Source: an uncultured Ferrimonas sp. (GTDB lineage Bacteria; Pseudomonadota; Gammaproteobacteria; Enterobacterales; Shewanellaceae). From it: a stretch of DNA of 64,000 bases. The notes beneath the pieces were generated by a model that was given only the letters and a program-made list of their open reading frames with translations, was not told where the DNA came from and searched no databases. The translations under genes were made by a program, and so were the position numbers. The DNA lies in contig NZ_CANLCI010000002.1 in the NCBI RefSeq assembly GCF_947489035.1, positions 124,001 to 188,000 of the forward strand. Reading direction: 5' to 3'. Shown here in pieces: positions 26,137-35,492 of this stretch (the stretch's first letter is position 1; each line of letters opens with the position of its first letter).

Positions 26137-27057
26137 ATGAGCCAGTTACTTCCCGCGTTACAACAGTGGCAACAACAGGGCCACTACTTTGAGTGGCAGC
26201 AACAACGGATCTTTTATGGTGAGCAAGGCAGTGGCCCGGCCTTAGTGCTTATCCACGGCTTCCCCTCCGCCAGCTGGGACTGGCAATACCTGTTGCCGAC
26301 GTTAGCGCAGCACTTTCGGGTGATCTATTTCGATCTGCTCGGCTTTGGCTACAGCGACAAACCCACCCACGGCTACCACATGGCTCAGCAGGCGGATCTA
26401 ACCGAAGCGCTGTGCGCTCACCTTGGGGTGAAGCAAGCCCATTTGCTGGCCCACGATTATGGCGACACCGTGGCACAAGAGCTCTTGGCTCGGCAGCAAC
26501 ACCACCGCCAGCAGGTGCAGTGGCTGTCCTGCGCGTTGCTGAATGGCGGCCTGTTTCCAGAATCCCATCGGCCGCTGTTGATCCAGCGACTGTTAGCCAG
26601 CCCAATGGGGCCACTACTGGGACGCTTTTTTTCCCAGCGCAGCTTTAATCGCAACCTGCGTCAGATCTGGGGCAACACCCCACCATCACAACCCGAATTA
26701 GAGGGATTGTGGCAGCTGCTCTTGGTCAACAATGGCCGCGCTGCCATCCCCTACCTGATCCGCTACATGAAAGAACGGATCATCCATCGCGATCGCTGGT
26801 TGGGGGCGTTAGTGAATGCCGATATTCCGCTGTTGCTGATCAACGGCATTGAAGATCCCATTTCTGGCCGCAGCTTGGTTGAACGCTATCAAGCGTTGAT
26901 GCCGGATCGGCCGGTGATCAAACTGCAAGGCGTGGGCCACTACCCACAGCTGGAAGCGCCCCAGCGGGTGTTGCAGCAGTTGCTGCCATTTTGGCAACAA
27001 TCACTTCACCACCACCTTGCCGCCAATAATCTTAAACGCGGGCGTGCCACGCACTAA
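26137..27057 (+). CDS. Alpha/beta hydrolase with an aspartate nucleophile
   Basis: This 306-residue hydrolase has the oxyanion HGFPSASWDW (40-49), then the nucleophile elbow AHDYGDTVA, in which Asp107 takes the usual Ser place. That is the pattern of epoxide hydrolases and haloalkane dehalogenases. The acid is probably in INGIEDPISG and the histidine in GVGHYPQLEAP. The start is uncertain: ATG at 26137 or GTG at 26131, neither with a strong ribosome binding site. The last 19 codons, a basic tail reading SLHHHLAANNLKRGRATH, run past the alpha/beta fold and lie on the antisense of the zinc-ribbon gene, so the original stop may have been lost. Confidence 0.83.
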   Translation: MSQLLPALQQWQQQGHYFEWQQQRIFYGEQGSGPALVLIHGFPSASWDWQYLLPTLAQHFRVIYFDLLGFGYSDKPTHGYHMAQQADLTEALCAHLGVKQAHLLAHDYGDTVAQELLARQQHHRQQVQWLSCALLNGGLFPESHRPLLIQRLLASPMGPLLGRFFSQRSFNRNLRQIWGNTPPSQPELEGLWQLLLVNNGRAAIPYLIRYMKERIIHRDRWLGALVNADIPLLLINGIEDPISGRSLVERYQALMPDRPVIKLQGVGHYPQLEAPQRVLQQLLPFWQQSLHHHLAANNLKRGRATH

Positions 27058-27252
27058 GGTATCGCGCGCAAACTGACCACCACAGCCGGGGCAGATCCCC
27101 GCTTCCTCAGTAAAATCCTTGGTGATCCGCTCTTTAAAGCATTTCACCAAGGCCCCAGTGCCCCCTTTGCGGTAGTGATACAACTTCTGTTTGCACTTAG
27201 CGCAATACAGATCAACGGTTTTGCTTGGCCCTTTTTTATTGGGTTTGGCCAT
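27001..27252 (-). CDS. Small zinc-ribbon protein
   Basis: This 83-residue basic protein has two cysteine pairs, CAKC near residue 17 and CPGC near 54, which would make one zinc ribbon, plus a single cysteine in LVKCFKERI. The C-terminal strand-rich TLVRGTPAFKIIGGKVVVK completes the fold (shown here as RGTPAFKIIGG). It resembles conserved Shewanella-type zinc-ribbon proteins presumed to bind nucleic acid; the role is unknown. The ATG at 27252 has AGGAG six bases upstream. It overlaps the hydrolase gene on the other strand by 57 bases. Confidence 0.75.
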   Translation of the reverse strand: MAKPNKKGPSKTVDLYCAKCKQKLYHYRKGGTGALVKCFKERITKDFTEEAGICPGCGGQFARDTLVRGTPAFKIIGGKVVVK

Positions 27253-27341
27253 TCTCACTCCTAACTCAGCGCCTTGGTGGCCATGGTAACCCGCAATCGC
27301 CGCTTCTGCTGGTTAAGCCCACATCAAAGCCGCTCCCACAC

Positions 27342-27374
27342 AAAAAAACGGGCCCAAACCGAAGTTTGAGCCCG
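27342..27374 (-). terminator. Rho-independent terminator of the D-lactate dehydrogenase gene
   Basis: On the minus strand CGGGCTCAAAC pairs with GTTTGGGCCCG (one mismatch) around TTCG and is followed by TTTTTTT. Confidence 0.88.
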
Positions 27375-27426
27375 CTGTTAGCAGATCAATTCCAATCTGG
27401 AACCGCGCTTAAGGGGTAGCCCGCGA

Positions 27427-30267
27427 TTAACGCTTCGCCACCGACTGGTTATCCAGCAGCACCAAGATGTTCTTGTACGGAATGCCAGAGTGCGTGGTTA
27501 AGCCAATTTCACAAGTTGCCGATACCGAGTAGCCGCTGGTGCAGCCCTTATCTTTGGTTTCGGCCTTCAAGTGGCGCAAGCCATGCTCGTTCAGCTCTGG
27601 GTAGTTCATGCCACGGTTACCTGCCATGCCACAACAGCCGACCTTTTCCGGCACCACAACGTCATTGGCACACAGTTCAGCAACCCCAACCAGATCGCCA
27701 ACGATGCCGGTCTTACGACAGGTACAGGTTGGGTGAATGGCAATCTTTTCGCGGGTCTTGCTGATCTCCAGACGATCAACCATGTACTTCATGGCAAACT
27801 CTTCTGGCCCCATCATGTTCAAACGCTTGTCACAGGCACGCTGCATCCGTTCCAAACAGGCGGTGGTTTCCACCAAGATTGGGTACTCACCGTAGTTGGA
27901 CACTTCCAACAGCCACAGCGACAGCTCGTCGGACTTACGATCCGCTTGCTCATCATGGCCGTAAGATTCCCACGGCTGACCACAACACAAACCTTGAGGC
28001 TTAATGCCTGACACCATCTCAATGTTCGACTTTTCAAACAGCGATTTAATCGTTGCTGGAATGGAACGCTGATCTTTGTTGGCCGGCGCTGTGCCCAACA
28101 TGCGGTTCAAACAGGCTGGGAAGTACACCGCTTTCATGTCGCCGCTGGTGGTCATGTCTGGCAACGCTTTACCGCGTTTTGGCATGCCGCTGGTCCACTG
28201 CGGGATAGGCATACCTGGCATCACTTTACGCGCCAACGACGTTACGCCGCTCATGCCCTTCTCGCCAATCAAGACTCGAGCAATGTCAGTACCGCCTAAG
28301 GCAAAGCGAGCAACGCCTTCCAGAGCATCAAATTTATCGGCGGTAAAGTTGGAGATTTTCTTATCCAACGCCGTTGCGCTGGCTGCACGCAGTGCCTTGA
28401 TGTACTTACCGGTATCAATGCCCATCGGACAGGCCACTTTACACAGGCCATCCGCCGCACAGGTGTCCATCGCGAAGTACTGGAAGTTCTCCTTCAGCGC
28501 CGCCAACACTTCCGGCTCGTTACCGGTGGTTTCTAGGGTTTTCATTACCCGCGATACGGCAGTACGTTGGCGTGGCGACAGGGTCAGTGAATGCGACACA
28601 CAGTGCTGCTCACAGAAGCCACACTCGATACACTTATCAACGATTTCGTGCACTTCTGGGAGTGGCTTAAAGCCCTTAGAGTGGCAATGTGGGTCATCGT
28701 TAATGATAACGCCTGGGTTAAGGATGCCATTTGGATCCATCACCTGCTTAACGCGCTTCATCATGTTGTAGATTGGGGTGCCCCACTCACGCTCAACGAA
28801 GGCAGCCATACCAAAGCCGGTACCGTGTTCGGCTTTCAATGAACCGTCGTATTTGCCCGCAACCAGTTCAACCACCGCATCCATAAAGCCATCAAAGCGG
28901 TCGATCTCTTCCTTGGTGGAGAAATCCTGCGAGAAGATAACGTGGTAGTTGCCTTCTAATGCGTGGCCGTAGATCACCGCATCGTTGTAACCGTGTTCGA
29001 ACGACAGGTTCTGCAGATCGATGGTGGCCTCTGGCAGCACTTCAATTGGGAACGCGATGTCTTCAATGATGCAAGAGGTGCCCGCTGGGCGCATGGAGCC
29101 CGCCAGTGGGAAAATCGCCTTACGAATGGCCCACATGTTGGCAATTTCTGCCGCATCTTGGGTGAATTCCACTTCCTTGTACAGGCCGTGCTTGGCCATG
29201 ATGGCGCCCATCTTGGCCACATTGGCGTCGATCTCAGCTTGGCTTGAACCGAAGGTTTCAAACAGCACTGCCGTTACGTCTTTGTGGATGTCGCTCAAAA
29301 ACTCTGGGGTTTTGTACTTGGAGGCCGCAACGGCTTTCAGGGCAAAGTTATCCAGCAGCTCCGCCGCGCCGGTTTCTTCAAACGCTTCTTTACGCAGCTC
29401 AACAATGGCTTCACAAGCGCCACGCAAGGAATCAAAGTAGATCATGGCAGAAGCCGAGTGCGAGGCCTTTGGCACCGACTTCATGGTCATCTCAGACAGG
29501 AAGCCCAAGGTACCTTCAGAACCCACCATCAGCTTCAAGATGATGTCGAACGGATCGCTGTGATCAACGAACGAGTTCATGCCAAAGCCGGTTACGTTCT
29601 TGATGCCGTACTTGCGCTTAATGCGCGCCGTCATCTCTTCATCCGCCGCGATCTCGTCGCGGATCTGTTCGATGCCCGCCAGCACCTGTGGGTATTTGGC
29701 ACTGAACTCTTTCCGCGACGCTTCCGAGGCCGTATCCAGCACAAAACCATCGGCCATCACGATACGTGCGGATTCCAGCAACTGGTAAGAGTTGGCGTGG
29801 GTACCACAGTTCATGCCAGAGGCGTTGTTGGCCACAATGCCCGCCGCCATTGCTGAGGCGATGGTGGCTGGATCTGGTCCAAACTTCCAACCCAGTGGAT
29901 TCAACAATTGGTTGATCTTAGAACCAATTACACCCGCCTGAACCTTAATGCGCTCGCCGCCATCGAGCACTTCGTATTGGTCCCAGTTGCCGCCAGCAAC
30001 CATCAATACGGAGTCAGAAATTGCCTGACCACACAACGCCGTGCCCGCGGCGCGAAAGGTCACTGGGGTCTTCGCCGCATGGCACTCAGCCATGGCCGCA
30101 GCCACTTCAGTTTCGGTATTTGGGTGTACAACTACCTGTGGTCGCTTTTGGTAGAAAGAGGCATCGGTGCCCCAAGCAACACGGCGCAGGTAATCGGTGT
30201 GGACTCGGTCTTGATCGAGGATCTCGCCGAGCTTGTTCGCTAATGCAGTTACGTTTGCAGTTAACAT
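27427..30267 (-). CDS. FAD/Fe-S D-lactate dehydrogenase (Dld-II type)
   Basis: This 946-residue peripheral membrane flavoprotein would oxidise D-lactate and pass electrons to quinone. An FAD-binding_4 domain (about 40-190, with FRAAGTALCGQAISD and GIVANNASGMNCGTHANSYQ, the latter truncated here to NNASGMNCGT) is followed by an FAD-oxidase C domain to about 520. A ferredoxin module has four cysteines (546, 549, 552, 556) and a second, irregular set (603, 609, 613). Two CCG domains follow (GLCCGQPW and VGCCGMAGN). This is the layout of Shewanella Dld-II, which is longer than classical D-lactate or glycolate dehydrogenases. A lactate permease gene lies upstream on the same strand, supporting the substrate, though D-2-hydroxyacid variants are possible. 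Confidence 0.88.
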   Translation of the reverse strand: MLTANVTALANKLGEILDQDRVHTDYLRRVAWGTDASFYQKRPQVVVHPNTETEVAAAMAECHAAKTPVTFRAAGTALCGQAISDSVLMVAGGNWDQYEVLDGGERIKVQAGVIGSKINQLLNPLGWKFGPDPATIASAMAAGIVANNASGMNCGTHANSYQLLESARIVMADGFVLDTASEASRKEFSAKYPQVLAGIEQIRDEIAADEEMTARIKRKYGIKNVTGFGMNSFVDHSDPFDIILKLMVGSEGTLGFLSEMTMKSVPKASHSASAMIYFDSLRGACEAIVELRKEAFEETGAAELLDNFALKAVAASKYKTPEFLSDIHKDVTAVLFETFGSSQAEIDANVAKMGAIMAKHGLYKEVEFTQDAAEIANMWAIRKAIFPLAGSMRPAGTSCIIEDIAFPIEVLPEATIDLQNLSFEHGYNDAVIYGHALEGNYHVIFSQDFSTKEEIDRFDGFMDAVVELVAGKYDGSLKAEHGTGFGMAAFVEREWGTPIYNMMKRVKQVMDPNGILNPGVIINDDPHCHSKGFKPLPEVHEIVDKCIECGFCEQHCVSHSLTLSPRQRTAVSRVMKTLETTGNEPEVLAALKENFQYFAMDTCAADGLCKVACPMGIDTGKYIKALRAASATALDKKISNFTADKFDALEGVARFALGGTDIARVLIGEKGMSGVTSLARKVMPGMPIPQWTSGMPKRGKALPDMTTSGDMKAVYFPACLNRMLGTAPANKDQRSIPATIKSLFEKSNIEMVSGIKPQGLCCGQPWESYGHDEQADRKSDELSLWLLEVSNYGEYPILVETTACLERMQRACDKRLNMMGPEEFAMKYMVDRLEISKTREKIAIHPTCTCRKTGIVGDLVGVAELCANDVVVPEKVGCCGMAGNRGMNYPELNEHGLRHLKAETKDKGCTSGYSVSATCEIGLTTHSGIPYKNILVLLDNQSVAKR

Positions 30268-30851
30268 GTGATCTCATCCCTATGGTCTGTAACGACTAAC
30301 CAAGCTAAGGCTCGGTCGTTCACTTCGGGGATCAGGCTATTAAATGGTTACCGCGAAAAATGCGATGGCGACCGCACTAAAAGCATACACTTACGCAATT
30401 TAGCCTTGTTTTAATTATAAATTTCGCCTAGATCACTGTCGTAGAATCGCAGTGTGACACAGGCACGGTAGATACCGATCACATTATGGAATTTGACGAA
30501 ATTTCGCGGCATTTAGCGTCAAAATCGACACATTTGACCCCCCTCCCACTTTCCCTTGTTCGCCGCGATCAATCTTACTGTTAATGGCTCAAATCGGGTC
30601 AGCCACTGAGCGCGGCTGAGCCCGGTTCAGCGGGCTGCATCTGCTCTTTTCACCCCGTTGCCCCAGCGCCATTGGCAGCAACAAACCACCGAAGATTAAC
30701 CCCGATAAACAAAGCACTGTGGCTTGTTCCCTCTCTGGCAATCAAGGCCGTAACCGCGATGGCCACGACGCAACAAGCGCCGAGGGTTCAACGCCACGCC
30801 GCCCCCAAGTTGGCCGCGCTCCAGGTGCCAACAGCCCCAAATCGCAGGCAT
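30268..30851. other. Upstream region of the D-lactate dehydrogenase gene
   Basis: About 580 bases with no supported gene. The 200 bases nearest the start are AT-rich and hold an inverted repeat, CACTG (30434-30438) and CAGTG (30450-30454), that could be an operator. A TGTGA half-site lies at 30453. The rest is GC-rich and featureless. Confidence 0.45.
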
Positions 30852-30878
30852 AAAAAAACCGGGCCAATGGCCCGGTTC
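30852..30878 (-). terminator. Rho-independent terminator of the lactate permease gene
   Basis: A perfect 9-bp stem, AACCGGGCC with GGCCCGGTT, is followed on the minus strand by TTTTTTTATG. It lies 26 bases past the permease stop. Confidence 0.9.
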
Positions 30879-30904
30879 GATACGCGTTTGGGAATCAACG
30901 TGGC

Positions 30905-32554
30905 TTAGAAGCCACCCCAGAAGAACGCGATGGTACCGGCAGTCATGGCGTAAGCCAGAGCAATCGGCAGAGTCTTACGGATGATTTCAGATTCGCGACC
31001 CGCCATACCAACAACGGTGGCAGCAGCTACTACGTTCATCACACACATCATGTTACCGGCGTTCGCGCCAATGCCTTGCAGTGCCATGATCAGCGCCGGT
31101 GCGTTACCGGTTTGCTCCGCTACAGAAAACTGCAAAGAGGAGAACATCATGTTAGAGAAGGTGGCAGAACCAGACAGGAAGGCACCGAAGATACCAACCA
31201 CTGGTGCGGTCCATTCCCAAACTGCGCCCATGGTGTCAGCCAGCAAAGCAGCCAGTGCTTTTGGCATGGATTCCAGAGCAGCGCTGTTGGCGCCAGAGTT
31301 CAGGAAGATCTTAACCATCGGTACCGAAGCACCCAAAGAGATGATGGTTGGGATCATTGACTTACAAGAGTCAGTGAAGGCACCACCGAACGCTTTTGGC
31401 TTCATCTTGAAGATGAAGAAAGCCAAGATACATACGGTTACGAAGAAGGCGCCAGGGGCGTACAGAGTCTTAAAACCAGAAGCCAACTCGGTGCCCATCA
31501 GGCCAGCCCACTTCAGGTTAAAGCTCAGCAGGAAGCTCTTCAGAGGAGCCACAACGCGAGACAGTACCAGCAGGGCAGCCATCACCAGGTAAGGAGTCCA
31601 AGCGGCAACCTGAGAGAATTTCGCTTCGCCCGCGGCTGCAGTCGGCGTGTCTTTCTTCTCTACGCCTTCAAAGTCGTACCATTGCTCTTTCGGCAACAGG
31701 AAGCCTTTCTTCGCCATTGGGATAACGATGGCCATACCAACCAAAGCACCAATTACCGATGGGAATTCAGGACCGGCGAAGTAGTTAATCAACCAAGCTG
31801 GAATGGTGAACGCGAAACCAGCGAACAGCGCGAACTTCCAGATAGCCAGACCTTCCATGAAGGACTTGTTACGACCGAAGAAACCGGTCAGAACGGCAAC
31901 CAATACCAGTGGGATCAGCGTACCCGTCACCATGTCGATGGTGATCATGTGCTTCGCGATGTACTGCGCGTACTCGGAGAAGTCGGTCATGCCCAGGCGA
32001 GCCATTTCGCCAGCAGCCATGGATACGCCACCAGCGTCCAGACCTTTGTCCATACCGAACAGTACTGGCAGACCAATCGCACCAAAAGATACGGAAGTGG
32101 AGTCAGCAATCAAAGCAACAACTGCGGCGGCCAGTGGCGGGATCCCCAGCAGCACCAGCAGTGGTGCACCGATAGCAGCAGGAGTACCGAAACCAGCAGA
32201 ACCTTCGATGAAGGAACCGAACAACCAACAGATGATGATCACCTGCACACGAGCGTCACCAGAGATGTTGGTGAAACCAGCGCGGATGGTATCCATGGCG
32301 CCGGAAGCGGCCAGAGTCTTAAGTAAGAAGATGGCGCCAAAGATGATGGTCAGCGGGGTAATCGCATCCAACATACCTTGAACAATAGAAGCGCCCAAAA
32401 TCGTGGTATCCATCTGCCAGATGAAGGCAGCGGCTAAACCGGTTAATAGCGCAGAGATAGGCATGGCGCGAGAAGCGGGCATGCGCATCAGTACTAGAAA
32501 CACCAACACCGAAATAATTGGCGTTAACGTAGCTAAAGTTTGAATAAAGGTCAC
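30905..32554 (-). CDS. lctP: L-lactate permease family transporter
   Basis: This 549-residue inner-membrane protein has about 13 membrane segments and belongs to the LctP/LldP lactate permease family. Signature stretches are [17 protein letters not shown] and [19 protein letters not shown], with the C-terminal [16 protein letters not shown]. The start is GTG at 32554 with GAGGATCC upstream. It is separated from the D-lactate dehydrogenase gene by its own terminator and about 640 bases, so the two are separate transcripts. Transport of both lactate isomers and glycolate is known for the family. Confidence 0.95.
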   Translation of the reverse strand: MTFIQTLATLTPIISVLVFLVLMRMPASRAMPISALLTGLAAAFIWQMDTTILGASIVQGMLDAITPLTIIFGAIFLLKTLAASGAMDTIRAGFTNISGDARVQVIIICWLFGSFIEGSAGFGTPAAIGAPLLVLLGIPPLAAAVVALIADSTSVSFGAIGLPVLFGMDKGLDAGGVSMAAGEMARLGMTDFSEYAQYIAKHMITIDMVTGTLIPLVLVAVLTGFFGRNKSFMEGLAIWKFALFAGFAFTIPAWLINYFAGPEFPSVIGALVGMAIVIPMAKKGFLLPKEQWYDFEGVEKKDTPTAAAGEAKFSQVAAWTPYLVMAALLVLSRVVAPLKSFLLSFNLKWAGLMGTELASGFKTLYAPGAFFVTVCILAFFIFKMKPKAFGGAFTDSCKSMIPTIISLGASVPMVKIFLNSGANSAALESMPKALAALLADTMGAVWEWTAPVVGIFGAFLSGSATFSNMMFSSLQFSVAEQTGNAPALIMALQGIGANAGNMMCVMNVVAAATVVGMAGRESEIIRKTLPIALAYAMTAGTIAFFWGGF

Positions 32555-32745
32555 AGTCGGATCCTCGTAAATGTCGAATTTGCGTCAGCAGCTTCGATAA
32601 CCTCAATAGCACTGTATCCAATCAGATGATCGGTTGGATCCACATCCAACAGTGCCGCGAGATGATCGATGTCGCACATTTTAGATAACTGCAGACAGCT
32701 TGCCGTGACATGAATCACCAAGATGACCGGATTAGCAACTTTCAT
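32551..32745 (-). CDS. Possible short leader frame overlapping lctP
   Basis: A 64-codon frame ([16 protein letters not shown] to FTRIRL) ends in TGA overlapping the lctP GTG by four bases (GTGA), the arrangement of translationally coupled genes. It has no visible ribosome binding site, no recognised family, and lies over a CRP-like site that suggests promoter DNA. A chance frame is at least as likely. Confidence 0.2.
   Translation of the reverse strand: MKVANPVILVIHVTASCLQLSKMCDIDHLAALLDVDPTDHLIGYSAIEVIEAADANSTFTRIRL
32704..32719. promoter_or_regulatory. CRP-like site upstream of lctP
   Basis: CGTGACATGAATCACC matches TGTGA-N6-TCACA at 8 of 10 half-site positions and is about 150 bases upstream of the permease start. 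Confidence 0.35.
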
Positions 32746-33385
32746 GAAAATCGCATTTTTTGGCCATCAAATCGGCATCAACATCATGTTTCTCCAACAG
32801 CAGATGCTGCCCACAACTTATTTATTCATGAGAAATCCATTACAACAGCCACGGAATACTTTAACTTGCTGGCAACTTTAATGATTGGTCAGTTTTCACA
32901 CCAAAATCACCCTGCAAAAAACCCGTATTCGTGAGGAAATTCACCTCCGAATGCAAAACGTGACCGCCATTCCCTCCGCCCAGCCTTAACTTCAGCTGCG
33001 TCACAAAAGGTTAGCAGATCCGTTCTAAAGCACGGCATCTGCGCCAGCGCGGAAAGGTTTTTCACCCTCCATTGCAGCCTGATTTAGCTGCAAAATAGAA
33101 CAGGATTCATAAATACAATTACTTAGCGTGGCTTTACGCGCCGTAACCGCAACGACAAAATGTCGCAACCTCGAACTCAGCCCGTTATTAAGCCATCGCA
33201 TTCAACGCGCAATTCACTCGTTACTGCCGTCGGCATTCGTTACATTGAACGGTGTTAACAACATTGTGTTCACCTGTGAATAGAAAACGGTTGCAACCGC
33301 GGCGTGAATTAACGTCCAATACGAGAAGTATCAAAGGATTACCACTGATATAACTCATAACAATTGACACACAAAGGAGTGTTCC
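32746..33385. other. Intergenic region between lctP and the DUF4870 gene
   Basis: About 640 bases, partly AT-rich, with no supported gene. AAAGGAG at about 33376 is the ribosome binding site for the next gene, and TTGACA at about 33363 is too close to it to be its -35. Confidence 0.5.
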
Positions 33386-33748
33386 ATGTCAGAGTCCGAG
33401 CAAAAACCGTGGGGAATGGAAGTGCAAGCGTTCTGCACCCTACTGCATCTCAGCCAATTGCTCAGTTTCGTGATCCCCGTGCTTGGATTACTGATGCCAT
33501 TGGTGATGTGGGTGACTCAGAAAGAGCAGCATCCCCTTGTAGATCAGCACGGTAAGAACGTGGCTAATTGGATCATCAGCATGCTGATTTATGCCCTCGC
33601 CTGCTTCGTGTTGAGCTTTATCGGCATTGGCATACTGGGCTTTATCCTGCTGGGGATCTTAAACATTATCTTCATCATCATGGGCACCATCAAAGCCAAC
33701 AATGGCGTGTTGTGGCGCTACCCAATGTCGCTGCAGCTGATCAAATAA
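33386..33748 (+). CDS. DUF4870 (Tic20-like) membrane protein
   Basis: This 120-residue protein has three or four membrane segments (about 18-40, 60-80 and 80-100) and the DUF4870 signature: a Met-Trp-rich start, HLSQLLSFVIPVLGLLMPLVMW (shown here as PVLGLLMPLVMW), and QHPLVDQHGKNVANWIIS. The family's molecular role is unknown. The ATG at 33386 has AAAGGAG upstream. It is a single gene with its own terminator. Confidence 0.85.
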   Translation: MSESEQKPWGMEVQAFCTLLHLSQLLSFVIPVLGLLMPLVMWVTQKEQHPLVDQHGKNVANWIISMLIYALACFVLSFIGIGILGFILLGILNIIFIIMGTIKANNGVLWRYPMSLQLIK

Positions 33749-33766
33749 CCCCACACTCAGCCAAAA

Positions 33767-33796
33767 AAAACCGAAGCAAAAATGCTTCGGTTTTTT
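33767..33796. terminator. Bidirectional terminator between the DUF4870 gene and guaA
   Basis: AAAACCGAAGCA pairs with TGCTTCGGTTTT with A- and T-runs on either side, serving both converging transcripts. Confidence 0.9.
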
Positions 33797-33851
33797 GAAG
33801 AACGCCAAGGTTAACTCAACCGCTTTCGCCGTCAGTCAGGCAGCCCTGTGC

Positions 33852-35426
33852 TTATTCCCATTCAATGGTGGCCGGTGGCTTACCGGAGATGTCGTACACC
33901 ACCCGCGAAATGCCGTCGATTTCATTGATGATGCGGTTCGACACCTTACCCAAGAAGTCATACGGAAGGTGCGCCCAGTGGGCGGTCATAAAGTCGATGG
34001 TTTCCACCGCACGCAGCGAGACCACCCAATCGTACTTGCGGCCATCGCCCATCACCCCAACGGATTTTACCGGCAGGAACACGGTAAAGGCTTGGGATAC
34101 CTTGTTGTACAAGTCGGCGTTGTGCAGCTCATCGATGAAGATCGCATCAGCACGGCGCAACAGATCGCAGTACTCTTTCTTTACTTCACCCAGCACCCGC
34201 ACGCCCAAACCAGGCCCTGGGAATGGGTGGCGGTAGAGCATGTTGTATGGCAAGCCCAGCTCTAAGCCGATCTTGCGTACTTCATCTTTAAACAGCTCGG
34301 TCAGCGGTTCAACCAAGCCCAGCTCCATGTCCTCTGGCAAACCGCCCACATTATGGTGGGATTTGATCACATGGGCTTTGCCGGTGGCGGCACCTGCGGA
34401 TTCAATCACGTCTGGGTAGATGGTGCCTTGCGCCAGCCACTTTACGTCTTCAATGCGGCTGGCTTGTTCATCAAACAGCTCGATAAAGGTGTGGCCAATC
34501 GCCTTACGCTTGGCTTCTGGATCGGCAATGCCTTCCAGCGCCCCTAAGAAACGCTGCTCGGCATCCACCCGCACAATGTTCAGGCCGAAGTGATCGCCAA
34601 ACATCTCCATCACCTGATCGCCTTCATTCAAGCGCAGCAGGCCATTATCAACAAAAACACAGGTCAGCTTGTCGCCGATGGCGCGGTGCAGCAGCATCGC
34701 CACCACCGAAGAATCTACCCCACCGGACAGACCCAAAATCACCTTGTCGTTGCCGACTTTCTGTTTAATGCGAGCGATGGCGTCATCAATGATGGCGCTG
34801 GAGGTCCACTTGGCTTCACAACCACAGATATCAAGCACAAAGTGCTCGAGCATGCGCTTGCCCTGCTTTGAGTGGGTCACTTCTGGGTGGAATTGCACCC
34901 CATAGAATTGACGAGACTCATCGGCCATGGCCGCGTATGGGCAGGTATCGGTTGCGGCAATTTGGCTGAAGCCCGCTGGGATCTCAGTCACTTTGTCGCC
35001 GTGGCTCATCCATACGTCCAGCAGCGCATTGCCGTCTTCGCTGACCGCGTCTTCAATGTTGGCAAACAGCTTGGTGGCTTCCAGCACCTTCACTTGGGCG
35101 TAGCCAAATTCACGGTGATCAGAGCCAGATACCTTACCGCCTAACTGCTCGGCCATGGTTTGCATGCCGTAGCACACACCCAGTACTGGCACGCCAGCGT
35201 TAAAGACATACTCTGGCGCCCGGGGCGAACCCGCTTCAGTGACCGATTCTGGGCCACCGGATAGGATGATGCCGGTTGGGTTAAAGGCGCGAATTTTCTC
35301 TTCGGATACATCCCAACCCCACAATTCACAGTACACACCGATTTCACGGGTGCGACGGGCAACAAGCTGGGTGTACTGGGAACCGAAATCGAGGATCAGG
35401 ATACGGTGGTCATGGATATTGCTCAT
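33852..35426 (-). CDS. guaA: GMP synthase (glutamine-hydrolysing)
   Basis: This 524-residue enzyme converts XMP to GMP. The N-terminal class I glutamine amidotransferase has its nucleophile in VLGVCYGMQ and the His-Glu pair in VQFHPEVTH. The ATP-pyrophosphatase P-loop is [13 protein letters not shown], and the C-terminal dimerisation domain ends [12 protein letters not shown]. Full length. It follows guaB on the same strand, but a terminator-like hairpin stands between them. The ribosome binding site is weak (AAGAGA). Confidence 0.97.
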   Translation of the reverse strand: MSNIHDHRILILDFGSQYTQLVARRTREIGVYCELWGWDVSEEKIRAFNPTGIILSGGPESVTEAGSPRAPEYVFNAGVPVLGVCYGMQTMAEQLGGKVSGSDHREFGYAQVKVLEATKLFANIEDAVSEDGNALLDVWMSHGDKVTEIPAGFSQIAATDTCPYAAMADESRQFYGVQFHPEVTHSKQGKRMLEHFVLDICGCEAKWTSSAIIDDAIARIKQKVGNDKVILGLSGGVDSSVVAMLLHRAIGDKLTCVFVDNGLLRLNEGDQVMEMFGDHFGLNIVRVDAEQRFLGALEGIADPEAKRKAIGHTFIELFDEQASRIEDVKWLAQGTIYPDVIESAGAATGKAHVIKSHHNVGGLPEDMELGLVEPLTELFKDEVRKIGLELGLPYNMLYRHPFPGPGLGVRVLGEVKKEYCDLLRRADAIFIDELHNADLYNKVSQAFTVFLPVKSVGVMGDGRKYDWVVSLRAVETIDFMTAHWAHLPYDFLGKVSNRIINEIDGISRVVYDISGKPPATIEWE

Positions 35427-35455
35427 GAGCTTTGTTTCTCTTCTTATATATGTTG

Positions 35456-35484
35456 TAAAAAGGGCAGACTCTTGGTCTGCCCTT
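35456..35484 (-). terminator. Terminator-like hairpin between guaB and guaA
   Basis: On the minus strand AAGGGCAGAC pairs perfectly with GTCTGCCCTT around CAAGA and is followed by TTTAC. It lies eight bases past the guaB stop, so it may end or attenuate the guaB transcript before guaA. Confidence 0.7.
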
Positions 35485-35492
35485 CATCCCGA

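Noticed and set aside
28076-28771. A 231-codon frame antisense to the D-lactate dehydrogenase gene
   Set aside because: Fully covered by a well-supported gene and without recognisable motifs.
31682-32381. Long frames antisense to the lactate permease
   Set aside because: They are shadows of the permease codons; Gln/Thr/Asp-rich with no domain.
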